Shown here piece by piece: positions 34,189 through 41,641 of a stretch of DNA of 64,000 nucleotides (the first letter of the stretch is position 1; each line of letters opens with the position of its first letter). This DNA is from Catenovulum adriaticum (GTDB lineage Bacteria; Pseudomonadota; Gammaproteobacteria; Enterobacterales; Alteromonadaceae). A program made the translations under genes and the position numbers. The DNA is taken from NCBI RefSeq assembly GCF_026725475.1, contig NZ_CP109965.1, positions 1,426,001 through 1,490,000 of the forward strand. The letters run 5' to 3'. The notes under the pieces are model-generated. The model saw nothing but the letters and a program-made list of their open reading frames with translations, was not told where the DNA came from and made no database searches.

Positions 34189-35033
34189 AGCCGTCGCGCC
34201 GACGGGAGTTGGCGCAAAAGGCGGTGCAAAACCATTCCATTGCCATCAAGTTAGCGTGTTCCTTGTTTGGGATTAGCGAAACCTGTTATCGCTATCAGGC
34301 CAAACTGAGTGACGAGAACGCGCTAATTGCTGACTGGCTGCTTTGGCTAACGACAAATCACCGCAGTTGGGGCTTTGGTATGTGTTTTTACTTTTTACGT
34401 AATGTGAAACGTTTTGGCTGGAACCATAAGCGGGTGTTGAGGATTTATCGGGAGCTGGAGCTTAATCTGCGCATAAAGCCTAAGAAGCGCTTAAAACGGG
34501 ATAAACCTGAAGCACTTGCTGTGCCTGAGTCGATAAACCAGTGTTGGTCTATGGATTTTATGCATGACCAGCTTGTTGATGGCCGCAGCTTCAGGCTACT
34601 CAATATCATTGACGATTTTAATCGTGAGGGTCTGGCGATTGAAGTAGACTTCTCGCTGCCAGCTGAACGTGTTGTCCGCACTCTCAATCAAGTTATTGAA
34701 TGGCGTGGAAAGCCCAGGCAAATCCGCAGTGACAATGGCCCGGAATATATCAGTGCGTTATTGGCTGAGTGGGCTGAAAAACGTGATGTTGAACTAAAAT
34801 TTATCCAACCAGGCAACCCACAGCAAAATGCTTATGTGGAGCGGTATAACCGCACCGTTCGCTACGAATGGCTGAACCAGTATTTATTCAGCAGTATTGC
34901 CGAAGTGCAAGATCATGCGACAGAATGGCTATGGTTTTACAACAATGAACGACCAAATAAGGCAATTGGTGGCATACCACCGAAATACAAACAGGCTTTA
35001 ATAACGCAACCTTCTACTTTTAGCGTCAATTAA
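34182..35033 (+). CDS. IS3-family transposase OrfB (DDE catalytic domain)
   Basis: A 283-residue integrase-fold domain, normally made as an OrfAB fusion by -1 frameshift at the A7G run. The catalytic triad is visible as MDF (Asp), SDNGPE (Asp) and AYVERYNRTVR (Glu) with the usual DD35E spacing. An HTH_21-like region precedes it. The frame overlaps orfA by 7 bp. No internal stops, so it is probably functional. Confidence 0.93.
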   Translation: MVKPSRRRELAQKAVQNHSIAIKLACSLFGISETCYRYQAKLSDENALIADWLLWLTTNHRSWGFGMCFYFLRNVKRFGWNHKRVLRIYRELELNLRIKPKKRLKRDKPEALAVPESINQCWSMDFMHDQLVDGRSFRLLNIIDDFNREGLAIEVDFSLPAERVVRTLNQVIEWRGKPRQIRSDNGPEYISALLAEWAEKRDVELKFIQPGNPQQNAYVERYNRTVRYEWLNQYLFSSIAEVQDHATEWLWFYNNERPNKAIGGIPPKYKQALITQPSTFSVN

Positions 35034-35053
35034 AAATGGGTGTATTACCGGTT

Positions 35054-35349
35054 ATGCTCACGGAAAATATATTGAGTTTAGAATTTAATTCAATTGTGGA
35101 TTTGTGTTTTCGTGAGAAATATCAATTAAATATAAAATTAAATTGTTATTTTGAGATGTTTTTAATTATTTATAAATGTTAGCTTTGTTTATGTGTTTTA
35201 CCCGTTCGCAAATACAGTGGTTTTGGTTTTTTATTAAATATCTGATTTTAAAGTATTTATTTATTTTACATTTCTAATGAATTGTAAGGTTGGATTTGTA
35301 TGGTTTCTTTGTGTGATATTTTGATTTTAAAGTTATTTTTGTTGTTTTT
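35054..35349. other. A+T-rich non-coding right end of the island
   Basis: About 295 bp between the IS duplication and the right attachment repeat, very A+T-rich, without a supportable gene. CTCACGGAAAA (35057-35067) can pair with TTTTCGTGAG (35107-35116), so before IS insertion this stem lay next to the hairpin array. Confidence 0.5.
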
Positions 35350-35394
35350 ATGGGGTGTCAGGGGTCGGAGGTTCGAATCCTCTCAATCCGACCA
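35350..35394 (+). repeat. Right 45-bp attachment repeat (copy of the tRNA-Pro 3' half)
   Basis: Identical to 30945-30989, starting at ATGGGG of the anticodon loop and ending CCA. It lacks the 5' half of the tRNA and so is not a gene. It marks the right edge of the island. Confidence 0.93.
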
Positions 35395-35501
35395 ATCTTT
35401 TCCATAGCTTATGCTATTCTTCCCCACATTTTAACCACATCCAATACCATATAAAAAATGGTAGCAGCGATTTTACATCGCGTTTTAACACTGCGTTATT
35501 T

Positions 35502-35729
35502 TTACTTTTTATCATCAACACTTTCACTTGGTTTAGGTTCGCTTGAACTTTGAGCACTTTGATGACGGTCTTGATCCCAATCATCTTCTTCATCCTGATC
35601 ATAACCTTGTTTATTTTTGAATCCTTTAGGAATATTAAAGCGACCATTACCTTCAAGCATAAAAAGCGGGCCGATTATTAAAGCAACGACAACAACAATG
35701 ATAAGAATAATGATAACAAGGTTAGACAT
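35502..35729 (-). CDS. Small single-membrane-span protein, DUF2897-like position
   Basis: A 75-residue protein with one very hydrophobic N-terminal helix (about residues 3-24) and a polar, acidic, Ser/Asp/Gln-rich tail. It starts inside the end of the M15 peptidase gene (8-bp overlap) and is the last gene of the yffB-dapE-M15 set. Small proteins of DUF2897 type occupy this place in Shewanella-like genomes, but I cannot confirm membership. Function unknown. Confidence 0.65.
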   Translation of the reverse strand: MSNLVIIILIIVVVVALIIGPLFMLEGNGRFNIPKGFKNKQGYDQDEEDDWDQDRHQSAQSSSEPKPSESVDDKK

Positions 35730-36396
35730 GATATTGTCCTATATATTTGGGATAAAAATAGTCAATGTTTTTGAGTATAACATCTGATAGCAGAATAGCC
35801 TGATCATTCAGCAAATGGCTTAAATGATCTTTTGAAAACTGTGACGAAGCTTGATGGCTAACAGGTAAAAAGCTAATGTGCCAAGGTTCTGGGCTTACGC
35901 CATTTTTATCTGAAGTAAAAGGAAATATAAAATCAAATTCAGCGGCTTTTTCTTGTAACCATGTATAAAGTGGATAGTTAGGGCCGTCTGTTAGATATTC
36001 ACTTTGGGTTAGCGCCGGAGATTGTCCAGCCTGATAAGCATTAGCATCAAAAATATCAAAATCAGTTCCCCAGTGGTGTCGGCTGGTGCCCGGAATCGCA
36101 CTAAAAAAACAAATGCTGTCAGCTAATTCAAATGCTGAAAGCTCAGCAATATTTAGCTTTTCTTCATTTCGATTAAAACAGGTTTGTTTGCCACTGGCTT
36201 TGTTATTCCATATGATTTGCTGGCGGTTAAAACTTCTAAAGCTACTAGCAAGACGTAGGTCAAAGCCAGCTTGTTTGCTGGCTTTTTGCAGTGACTGTAC
36301 GGCACTCACCGCTTTAATATGCACACAGTGATTAGGATAAAGCTCAAATAAATGAGTATTGTTTAGTCCGGTTAGCTGTGCTTGGGTGAATTGCAT
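35722..36396 (-). CDS. M15-family D,D-carboxypeptidase-like metallopeptidase
   Basis: A 224-residue VanY/DacY-type peptidase. Zinc site motifs are visible: SRHHWGTDFDIF (His and Asp ligands), and PEPWHISF (catalytic Glu and ligand His), with SSFRSFNRQ as the upstream signature. The family cleaves the terminal D-Ala of peptidoglycan peptides. No signal peptide or lipobox is visible, so either it acts in the cytoplasm or export is non-classical. Leftward, 13 bp after dapE and overlapping the next small gene. Confidence 0.85.
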   Translation of the reverse strand: MQFTQAQLTGLNNTHLFELYPNHCVHIKAVSAVQSLQKASKQAGFDLRLASSFRSFNRQQIIWNNKASGKQTCFNRNEEKLNIAELSAFELADSICFFSAIPGTSRHHWGTDFDIFDANAYQAGQSPALTQSEYLTDGPNYPLYTWLQEKAAEFDFIFPFTSDKNGVSPEPWHISFLPVSHQASSQFSKDHLSHLLNDQAILLSDVILKNIDYFYPKYIGQYHV

Positions 36397-36409
36397 ATTG
36401 ATTAACCGT

Positions 36410-37552
36410 TTAAGCTTTGACGCTGTCAGTTAATAAATAAGTTAGCATGGCTTCGTACATATCTGTTAGTTGCTCAATATCTGCCATTTTGACGCATTCA
36501 TCAATTTGGTGGATAGTGGCATTTACTGGACCTAGTTCAACCACTTGTGCGCCTGTTGGGGCAATAAAACGGCCGTCAGATGTTCCACCTGTTGTTAATA
36601 ATTGTGGTTTATAGCCGGCTACTTTTTCAACAGCATAATTAGCTGCTTTTACAAAATCACCACTGTCGGTTAAAAATGGTAAGCCGTTGTACGTCCAGTC
36701 AATGTCATATTCAAGCTGATGTTTATCTAAAATAGCTTCTGCTTTTTTTACTAACTCATCGGCCGTCAATTCGGTTGAGTATCTAAAATTAAATTGAACT
36801 GTTAGCTCACCCGGAACAACATTGGTTGCACCAGTACCTGCGTGAATATTAGAAACTTGAAAACTGGTTGGTGGGAAAAATTCGTTACCTTGATCCCATT
36901 CAATTTGGCTTAATTCAGTTAACGCTGGCGAGGCTAAATGCACTGGATTTTTTGCAAGGTGAGGGTAGGCAACATGACCTTGAATTCCTTTTACGGTTAA
37001 ATCAGCGCTTAGGGAGCCTCGGCGACCATTTTTAATAACATCGCCTACTTTATCGGTACTGCTAGGTTCGCCAACTAAAGCCCAAGTTATTTTTTCATTA
37101 CGTGCTTCTAGGGTATCTATTACCCTAGTTGTCCCATTGATAAATGGGCCTTCTTCGTCACTGGTAATTAAAAATGCAATTGAGCCTTTGTGATCAGGGT
37201 GCTTTTTTACAAATCGCTCAGTTGCTACCATCATAGCCGCTAAACTGCCTTTCATATCTGCGGTGCCACGCCCGTGCAAGTAACCATCTAACTCGGTTGG
37301 GACAAAAGGTGGCGTTTTCCACGAGGTAATTGGGCCAGTAGGGACTACATCAGTATGGCCTGCAAAACAAAATACGGGATCTTGTGTACCTCTTCGAGCC
37401 CACATATTAGTAGTGTCTTCAAAAACCATGGATTCAATATTAAATCCAAGTGCATTTAGTGCGTCGCCCATCATTTCCTGACAGCCGGCATCTTCCGGTG
37501 TGACAGATTGACGTTGGATTAAATCTTTTAATACATCTATGACTTGGCTCAT
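36410..37552 (-). CDS. dapE: Succinyl-diaminopimelate desuccinylase
   Basis: A 380-residue M20-family dizinc enzyme that makes LL-diaminopimelate for lysine and peptidoglycan synthesis. Zinc ligands and catalytic residues lie in FAGHTDVVPTG, GRGTADMKG, SDEEGP and near the end in VNATIHQ. Length equals the family norm. It follows the ArsC/YffB-like gene, as in E. coli. Confidence 0.95.
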   Translation of the reverse strand: MSQVIDVLKDLIQRQSVTPEDAGCQEMMGDALNALGFNIESMVFEDTTNMWARRGTQDPVFCFAGHTDVVPTGPITSWKTPPFVPTELDGYLHGRGTADMKGSLAAMMVATERFVKKHPDHKGSIAFLITSDEEGPFINGTTRVIDTLEARNEKITWALVGEPSSTDKVGDVIKNGRRGSLSADLTVKGIQGHVAYPHLAKNPVHLASPALTELSQIEWDQGNEFFPPTSFQVSNIHAGTGATNVVPGELTVQFNFRYSTELTADELVKKAEAILDKHQLEYDIDWTYNGLPFLTDSGDFVKAANYAVEKVAGYKPQLLTTGGTSDGRFIAPTGAQVVELGPVNATIHQIDECVKMADIEQLTDMYEAMLTYLLTDSVKA

Positions 37553-37669
37553 AGTTAACCTCTAATGAATATATTTTTAGATAAAAGCATACTCGCCTGT
37601 AACTAATATCAAGCGGCTTATATAACCTATATTAGCTGTTATTAGGTGTATGGTTTTCGCTTTATATTG

Positions 37670-38020
37670 TTAAGCTTTAGCAAAGTTATCTTGCCAATTT
37701 GCTGCGTTAAACCCAACTGAGTAAGTTTGTTGATGTTCGACCACAGGCCGTTTAATTAATGTGGGTTGCTCAGCTAATAATTCGGCAACGTTATTTTCAC
37801 TTAAGTTATTTTTTACTTCGTCGGGTAACTGACGATAAGTGGTGCTGCGCTTGTTTAACAATTTGTCCCAAGCGATTTGAGTTAACCAAAGCTCAATTTG
37901 TGGTTGGGTGATGCCATCTGATCTGAAATCATGAAATTGATACTGAACTTGATTATCGTCGAGCCATTTTTTGGCTTTTTTAACGGTATCGCAATTTTTA
38001 ATACCATAAAGAGTGAGCAT
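37670..38020 (-). CDS. yffB: ArsC/Spx-family reductase-like protein YffB
   Basis: A 116-residue thioredoxin-fold protein of the ArsC superfamily. The single active-site cysteine is in YGIKNCDTVKKA, as in YffB (one Cys, no CXXC). KKAKKWLDD and LIKRPVV are family blocks. Reported members are glutathione-dependent thiol reductases; the native substrate is unclear. It begins 2 bp after the EIIA-like gene and precedes dapE. Confidence 0.85.
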   Translation of the reverse strand: MLTLYGIKNCDTVKKAKKWLDDNQVQYQFHDFRSDGITQPQIELWLTQIAWDKLLNKRSTTYRQLPDEVKNNLSENNVAELLAEQPTLIKRPVVEHQQTYSVGFNAANWQDNFAKA

Positions 38021-38022
38021 AA

Positions 38023-38541
38023 TTAAACCTTAGTTTGAATAACAAAAGCGACGTCTTGTTTTGCTTTTACGGAATGATAAAACGCTGAAAATTGGTAATT
38101 CTCCGTTAAATTAGCAATTCCCATAAAACTCATTGTTGAATCTAACCTTTGGTTGAGTAAAGGTAAGTTGTAGTCAAACAGGAGGTATCCTCGTTTGACA
38201 ACTTCATTCGCTTTTACATAACGTTTAAAGCTATGAGCCATTAATGTTTGGGTGTTTATTCCAAATTCAATGTGAATGAGTACACCGGATGGATGTTTTA
38301 TTCTAATTTGATGGCAGGTTTCGGGTAGGTAAACCACTTCACCTGAAATAGGACTAAATATTTGACTACCAAGTGGCTCAAAACAAACGCCAGGCCCTAG
38401 AATACCCGCCTGAACCAACTCTAAAGGATGTGACTCAAGCGTTTGCAATTTGGCGTTACAAGGCGCCATGACAGAGAGTTTAAATTGCGTTGGTTGATTC
38501 GTCACTTTTGATTTGATCGTTTGGCTGATTGATATTGGCAA
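38023..38541 (-). CDS. PTS EIIA(Glc)-like protein lacking the phospho-acceptor histidine
   Basis: A 172-residue protein aligning over its length with E. coli Crr: GVCFEPLGSQIFSPISGEV for GIAIKPTGNKMVAPVDGTI, and FDYNLPLLNQ for the FDLPLL region. His75 of Crr is kept (His77 in ETCHQ), but the phosphorylated His90 (in VHFGIDT) is replaced by Glu92 (IEFGINT). It therefore cannot carry phosphate in the normal way; Glu could mimic the phosphorylated state, or the protein may be purely regulatory. The start is a TTG without a good ribosome site; no better start exists. Coupled to yffB. Confidence 0.8.
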   Translation of the reverse strand: MPISISQTIKSKVTNQPTQFKLSVMAPCNAKLQTLESHPLELVQAGILGPGVCFEPLGSQIFSPISGEVVYLPETCHQIRIKHPSGVLIHIEFGINTQTLMAHSFKRYVKANEVVKRGYLLFDYNLPLLNQRLDSTMSFMGIANLTENYQFSAFYHSVKAKQDVAFVIQTKV

Positions 38542-39805
38542 CGCTAGCGCAGGCTAAGCGAATAAATACCGGTATTGAGAATGCAGTTAGTTTACCTAAA
38601 CTATGAAAAATTGCGATAGAGTGAGCCATTTTCTTTATCAGAGTTTATGCATTTCTAGCTACACATATTTAGGTTGTGAATAATTATGTGAGTAACTGGT
38701 GAATTAAACTTATTTATACACATAAATAAAACGTATATTTGTTAATTTACGCTGATTTAATTGAAATATGCACTTTTAATTGCATTCTTCCACAAAAACT
38801 GTTGATAAGCCTGTTGAGTAGCCAGTGGGTAAAGTCTAAGTAACTGTATTTAAAGATAAAAAAATCTGGTTGTTTTTTGCGCATAAGATAGAGAAATAAG
38901 ACTTTATGATAAAAATATTGCTATAGATGCCAAAATAACAGGTTTATGCTGGGTGTAATTACATGTTTTATTTTAAGTGTTATGTATCGTGATTTAAAAC
39001 TCAACAATATTGAACGCTTCAACCTTTGGTAAAGAGACAAAGTAATCCATGATTTTAAGTAATAGCCGGACAATTAAGTTATTAAAGGGTGAAGTATTAA
39101 TTTATTCACAATATTGTGTATAACCTTGTAAATTTTAAATTATTTATTCAATAATTGAGTGTTTTTTAACATGTTTAAACTTAAATCTGTGAATAACTTA
39201 ATGGCAGCCATAGCTAAACTGGTGTTAAAATATCCATTTATTTAAATTTTAGTAAGGTTTGTTTTATTTTCACTAAGTAATCCACAAAAACTGTAGATAA
39301 CTTTGTGGGTGAGTCGGTGTGTAAGTTTTAAGTTTATGATTTGTATTGTTTTTTATTGTGTCTGTTTTTTGATCGCTTATTCAGTTTTTGGTTTTTAAAA
39401 ACCTTTTTGTGAGGAATTGATGCGCGATTTAATGCCATAAATAAATCGTAAATTGACAATTTTTTAAACTGGTCAAAAATTGACTTGTTGATTGATTTTT
39501 TTGACCAATTTATCAGCTTATAATAAGAGGTTTATATTGTTTTTAAGGGTTATCCACTAGATTTGTGGATATCCTTGTTGATTGAATTGCTTTGTGGTTC
39601 TATGTTGTTGTTTTTTATGTGTATTTTGTTTGTGTTATTTTTTAATCAATCGTTTTTATAGCTTGTTTTAATGTTTTCTTTTAACTAAAACAGGCAAGTT
39701 TAGTTAAAATCAAGCTAAATGCAGTGTTAGTCTTAACTATAAGAGCTTAACCCAAACAACTTTGTTATGATAAGCTATCTTAATTGGTAACCTTTAAAGA
39801 GAATT
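38542..39805. other. 1.26-kb gene-free A+T-rich region with DnaA-box cluster
   Basis: No supportable gene on either strand. Exact TTATNCACA boxes lie at 38675-38683 (-), 38714-38722 (+), 39102-39110 (+), 39115-39123 (-) and 39188-39196 (-). One-mismatch boxes lie at 38800-38808, 39278-39286, 39292-39300, 39550-39558 and 39564-39572. TTGAC/GTCAA repeats occur at 39453-39506. Only one GATC is seen in the core. It could be a DnaA-titrating (datA-like) or activating (DARS-like) locus. The right end is the sohB promoter region. Confidence 0.6.
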
Positions 39806-40855
39806 ATGATGGAATTTTTATACGAATATGGGTTGTTTTTTACTAAAACAGTAACTTTTGTTTTAGCTTTTATCGTTATTGTAGCGGTAGCAGCCAGTGC
39901 TAAAAAAGGTAAATCGGCACAAAAAGGTGAGCTTGAAGTCAATAATTTAACCGAACGTTTTAAACAAACACAATCAGCTATAGAGTCTGAATTACTAGAT
40001 AAAAACCAATTAAAGCAAAAGCAAAAACAAGCTAAAGAAGCAGCTAAATTAGCTAAAAAGCAGGCTAAAGCGAAATCTGAAGAGAAAACGGACAAAAATG
40101 ACAAACGTTTATTTGTAATCGACTTTAAAGGCAGTATCGATGCGCATGAAGTTGAGCATTTAAGAGAAGAGATAACCGCCGTTTTAACAGTTGCAACACC
40201 TGAAGACGAAGTATTAATTCGTTTAGAAAGTGGTGGCGGTGTGGTTCATGGCTATGGTTTAGCCGCATCTCAATTAGCTAGAATTAAAGCTAAAAACATT
40301 CCGTTAACGATAGCGATAGACAAAGTAGCTGCGAGTGGCGGTTATATGATGGCATGTGTTGCCGATAAAATTATTAGCGCGCCATTTGCAATTGTTGGCT
40401 CAATTGGGGTGATAGCTCAATTACCCAATTTTAATAAAGTACTTAAAAATAATCATGTTGAGTTTGAGCAAATTACTGCAGGTGAATTTAAACGTACCTT
40501 AACTATGTTTGGTGAAAATACAGATAAAGCACGTGAAAAATTCAAATCTGAGTTAGAAGAAATTCATCACTTATTTGTTGAACATATTAGCGAATATCGC
40601 AGTGGCTTAAATGTTGAATCTGTTGCCACAGGTGAACATTGGATGGGATCACAAGCACTTAAATTGGGTTTAGTTGACGAACTTAAAACGAGTGATGATT
40701 ATGTATTTGAACAAGTAGCCAATCATTCAGTTTACCAATTTAAATATAAAGTAAATAAAGGTGTTATGGAAAAATTGCCCTTTGCAGCTAGCACAGCATT
40801 CGAAACTTTATTTGTCCGTTTTTATACCAAACTATCTGAGCTCAAATTTAGGTAA
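39806..40855 (+). CDS. sohB: Inner-membrane serine peptidase SohB
   Basis: A 349-residue S49-family (signal peptide peptidase A-like) protease. One N-terminal transmembrane helix (about residues 8-32) is followed by a Lys/Gln-rich coiled-coil linker (about 55-95). The catalytic domain has the Ser in KVAASGGYMMAC and the Lys in AGEFKRTLT, the Ser-Lys dyad. Two adjacent ATGs (39806 and 39809) follow AAAGAGA; the second gives MEFLYEYG, closest to E. coli. A terminator follows. Single gene. Confidence 0.92.
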   Translation: MMEFLYEYGLFFTKTVTFVLAFIVIVAVAASAKKGKSAQKGELEVNNLTERFKQTQSAIESELLDKNQLKQKQKQAKEAAKLAKKQAKAKSEEKTDKNDKRLFVIDFKGSIDAHEVEHLREEITAVLTVATPEDEVLIRLESGGGVVHGYGLAASQLARIKAKNIPLTIAIDKVAASGGYMMACVADKIISAPFAIVGSIGVIAQLPNFNKVLKNNHVEFEQITAGEFKRTLTMFGENTDKAREKFKSELEEIHHLFVEHISEYRSGLNVESVATGEHWMGSQALKLGLVDELKTSDDYVFEQVANHSVYQFKYKVNKGVMEKLPFAASTAFETLFVRFYTKLSELKFR

Positions 40856-40881
40856 GCATACTCTCAAAGTTAAATTCACAC

Positions 40882-40918
40882 GAGCAGGCTTTTTCATTAT
40901 TGAGCCTGTTCAGTTTTT
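40882..40918 (+). terminator. Terminator of sohB
   Basis: GAGCAGGCT (40882-40890) pairs with AGCCTGTTC (40903-40911) with one G-U pair over a 12-nt loop, followed by AG and T5. Confidence 0.8.
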
Positions 40919-41074
40919 ATACCCGATATAATATGCTGTAAAAAACGCATTCACCCCCATCCGCACTCTCGTTATTTTTTGTCTACCATTTATCTTTTAT
41001 TGCTTGTTATTCAAATGATTAACTGTATATTGACGATTAGTCAGTTATTGCAGTCTAATAAAAATAAAATATAA

Positions 41075-41521
41075 ATGAAACAAGCTACTTTTTACGCCCT
41101 CTTATTTGGTTTTTTTATGAGCGCCTTGAGCGCTAGAGTATTTGCCAGCCCACCAGATTTTGGTGATATTCAAGTTAGTGAATTAATTAGAGTGTATGAC
41201 GGCGACACGTTTACCGTTAATTTGGCCGATTGGCCAGCTATAATTGGTCACGAAATTAATGTTCGCGTGAGTGGGGCAGACACTCCTGAAATTAGAGGTA
41301 AATGCCATCAAGAGAAACAATTAGCCAAACAAGCAAAGCGTTTTACGTTAAATACATTAAGCTCGGCCAAACAAATTACGTTAACGCAAATTCAACGTGA
41401 TAAATATTTTAGAATACTGGCCGTGGTGTTAATTGATGGCATCGATTTAGCTGATTTATTAATACAGCATAATTTAGCGGTGCGGTATCAAGGTGGCAAA
41501 AAACAAAACCCTTGGTGTTAA
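41075..41521 (+). CDS. Secreted thermonuclease-family (SNase) nuclease
   Basis: A 148-residue protein with a signal peptide (about residues 1-24, ending VFA) and a staphylococcal-nuclease domain. Active-site motifs are RVYDGDTF, RVSGADTPEIRG (Arg, Asp) and RDKYFRILA (catalytic Arg and metal ligand region). It is expected to cut DNA and RNA in the periplasm or outside the cell with calcium. It is short compared with longer SNase proteins but complete. It lies 120 bp before recC without coupling. Confidence 0.85.
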   Translation: MKQATFYALLFGFFMSALSARVFASPPDFGDIQVSELIRVYDGDTFTVNLADWPAIIGHEINVRVSGADTPEIRGKCHQEKQLAKQAKRFTLNTLSSAKQITLTQIQRDKYFRILAVVLIDGIDLADLLIQHNLAVRYQGGKKQNPWC

Positions 41522-41641
41522 CTTAACCTTAATTGTTTATTATTAAAATATTGTGGACCACAGACAGGTAAAACCTCTATAAATTGAGCCATTTAGCGTT
41601 TATCATTTACTTATTACAAAGTGGGCGTTTTTAGGGTTAGT

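Larger units (their letters stand above)
33851..35049 (+). mobile_element. Complete IS3-family insertion sequence (IS407-group type), 1199 bp
   Basis: Imperfect terminal inverted repeats lie at 33851-33889 and 35012-35049, both beginning GGTAATACACCC and ending near AAAAGTAGAA. They flank orfA and orfB, and the element has a 4-bp GGTT target duplication. All parts look intact, so it may still be active. It is inserted directly after the hairpin array inside the tRNA-Pro island and is noticeably richer in G+C than the cargo genes. Confidence 0.92.
30945..35394. mobile_element. Small integrated genomic island at tRNA-Pro(GGG)
   Basis: Bounded by exact 45-bp repeats, one within tRNA-Pro. Contents in order: phased short repeats, a coupled pair of unknown genes (31194-32400), a two-transmembrane protein gene (32446-33339), eroded integrase and excisionase fragments on the minus strand, a hairpin array, and a later IS3-family insertion. 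The cargo is A+T-rich and unlike its neighbours, and the core genome resumes on both sides. No intact integrase remains, so the island is likely immobile unless helped in trans. Confidence 0.88.

Noticed and set aside
32400..35350. A complete retron
   Set aside because: No reverse transcriptase frame exists in the island, so only an effector-like protein and a hairpin array could be suggested.
35350..35394. A second tRNA-Pro gene
   Set aside because: Only the 3' half is present; upstream there is no acceptor 5' strand or D-arm. It is an attachment-site copy.
35355..35546. 63-codon frame starting in the right attachment repeat
   Set aside because: It reads through the tRNA copy and a convergent gene with no ribosome site; a shadow frame.
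38542..39805. Chromosomal origin oriC
   Set aside because: DnaA boxes are dense, but dnaA, dnaN, rpmH, mnmG and mioC are absent, GATC sites are few, and no clear AT 13-mer array is seen. A titration or regulatory locus is more likely.
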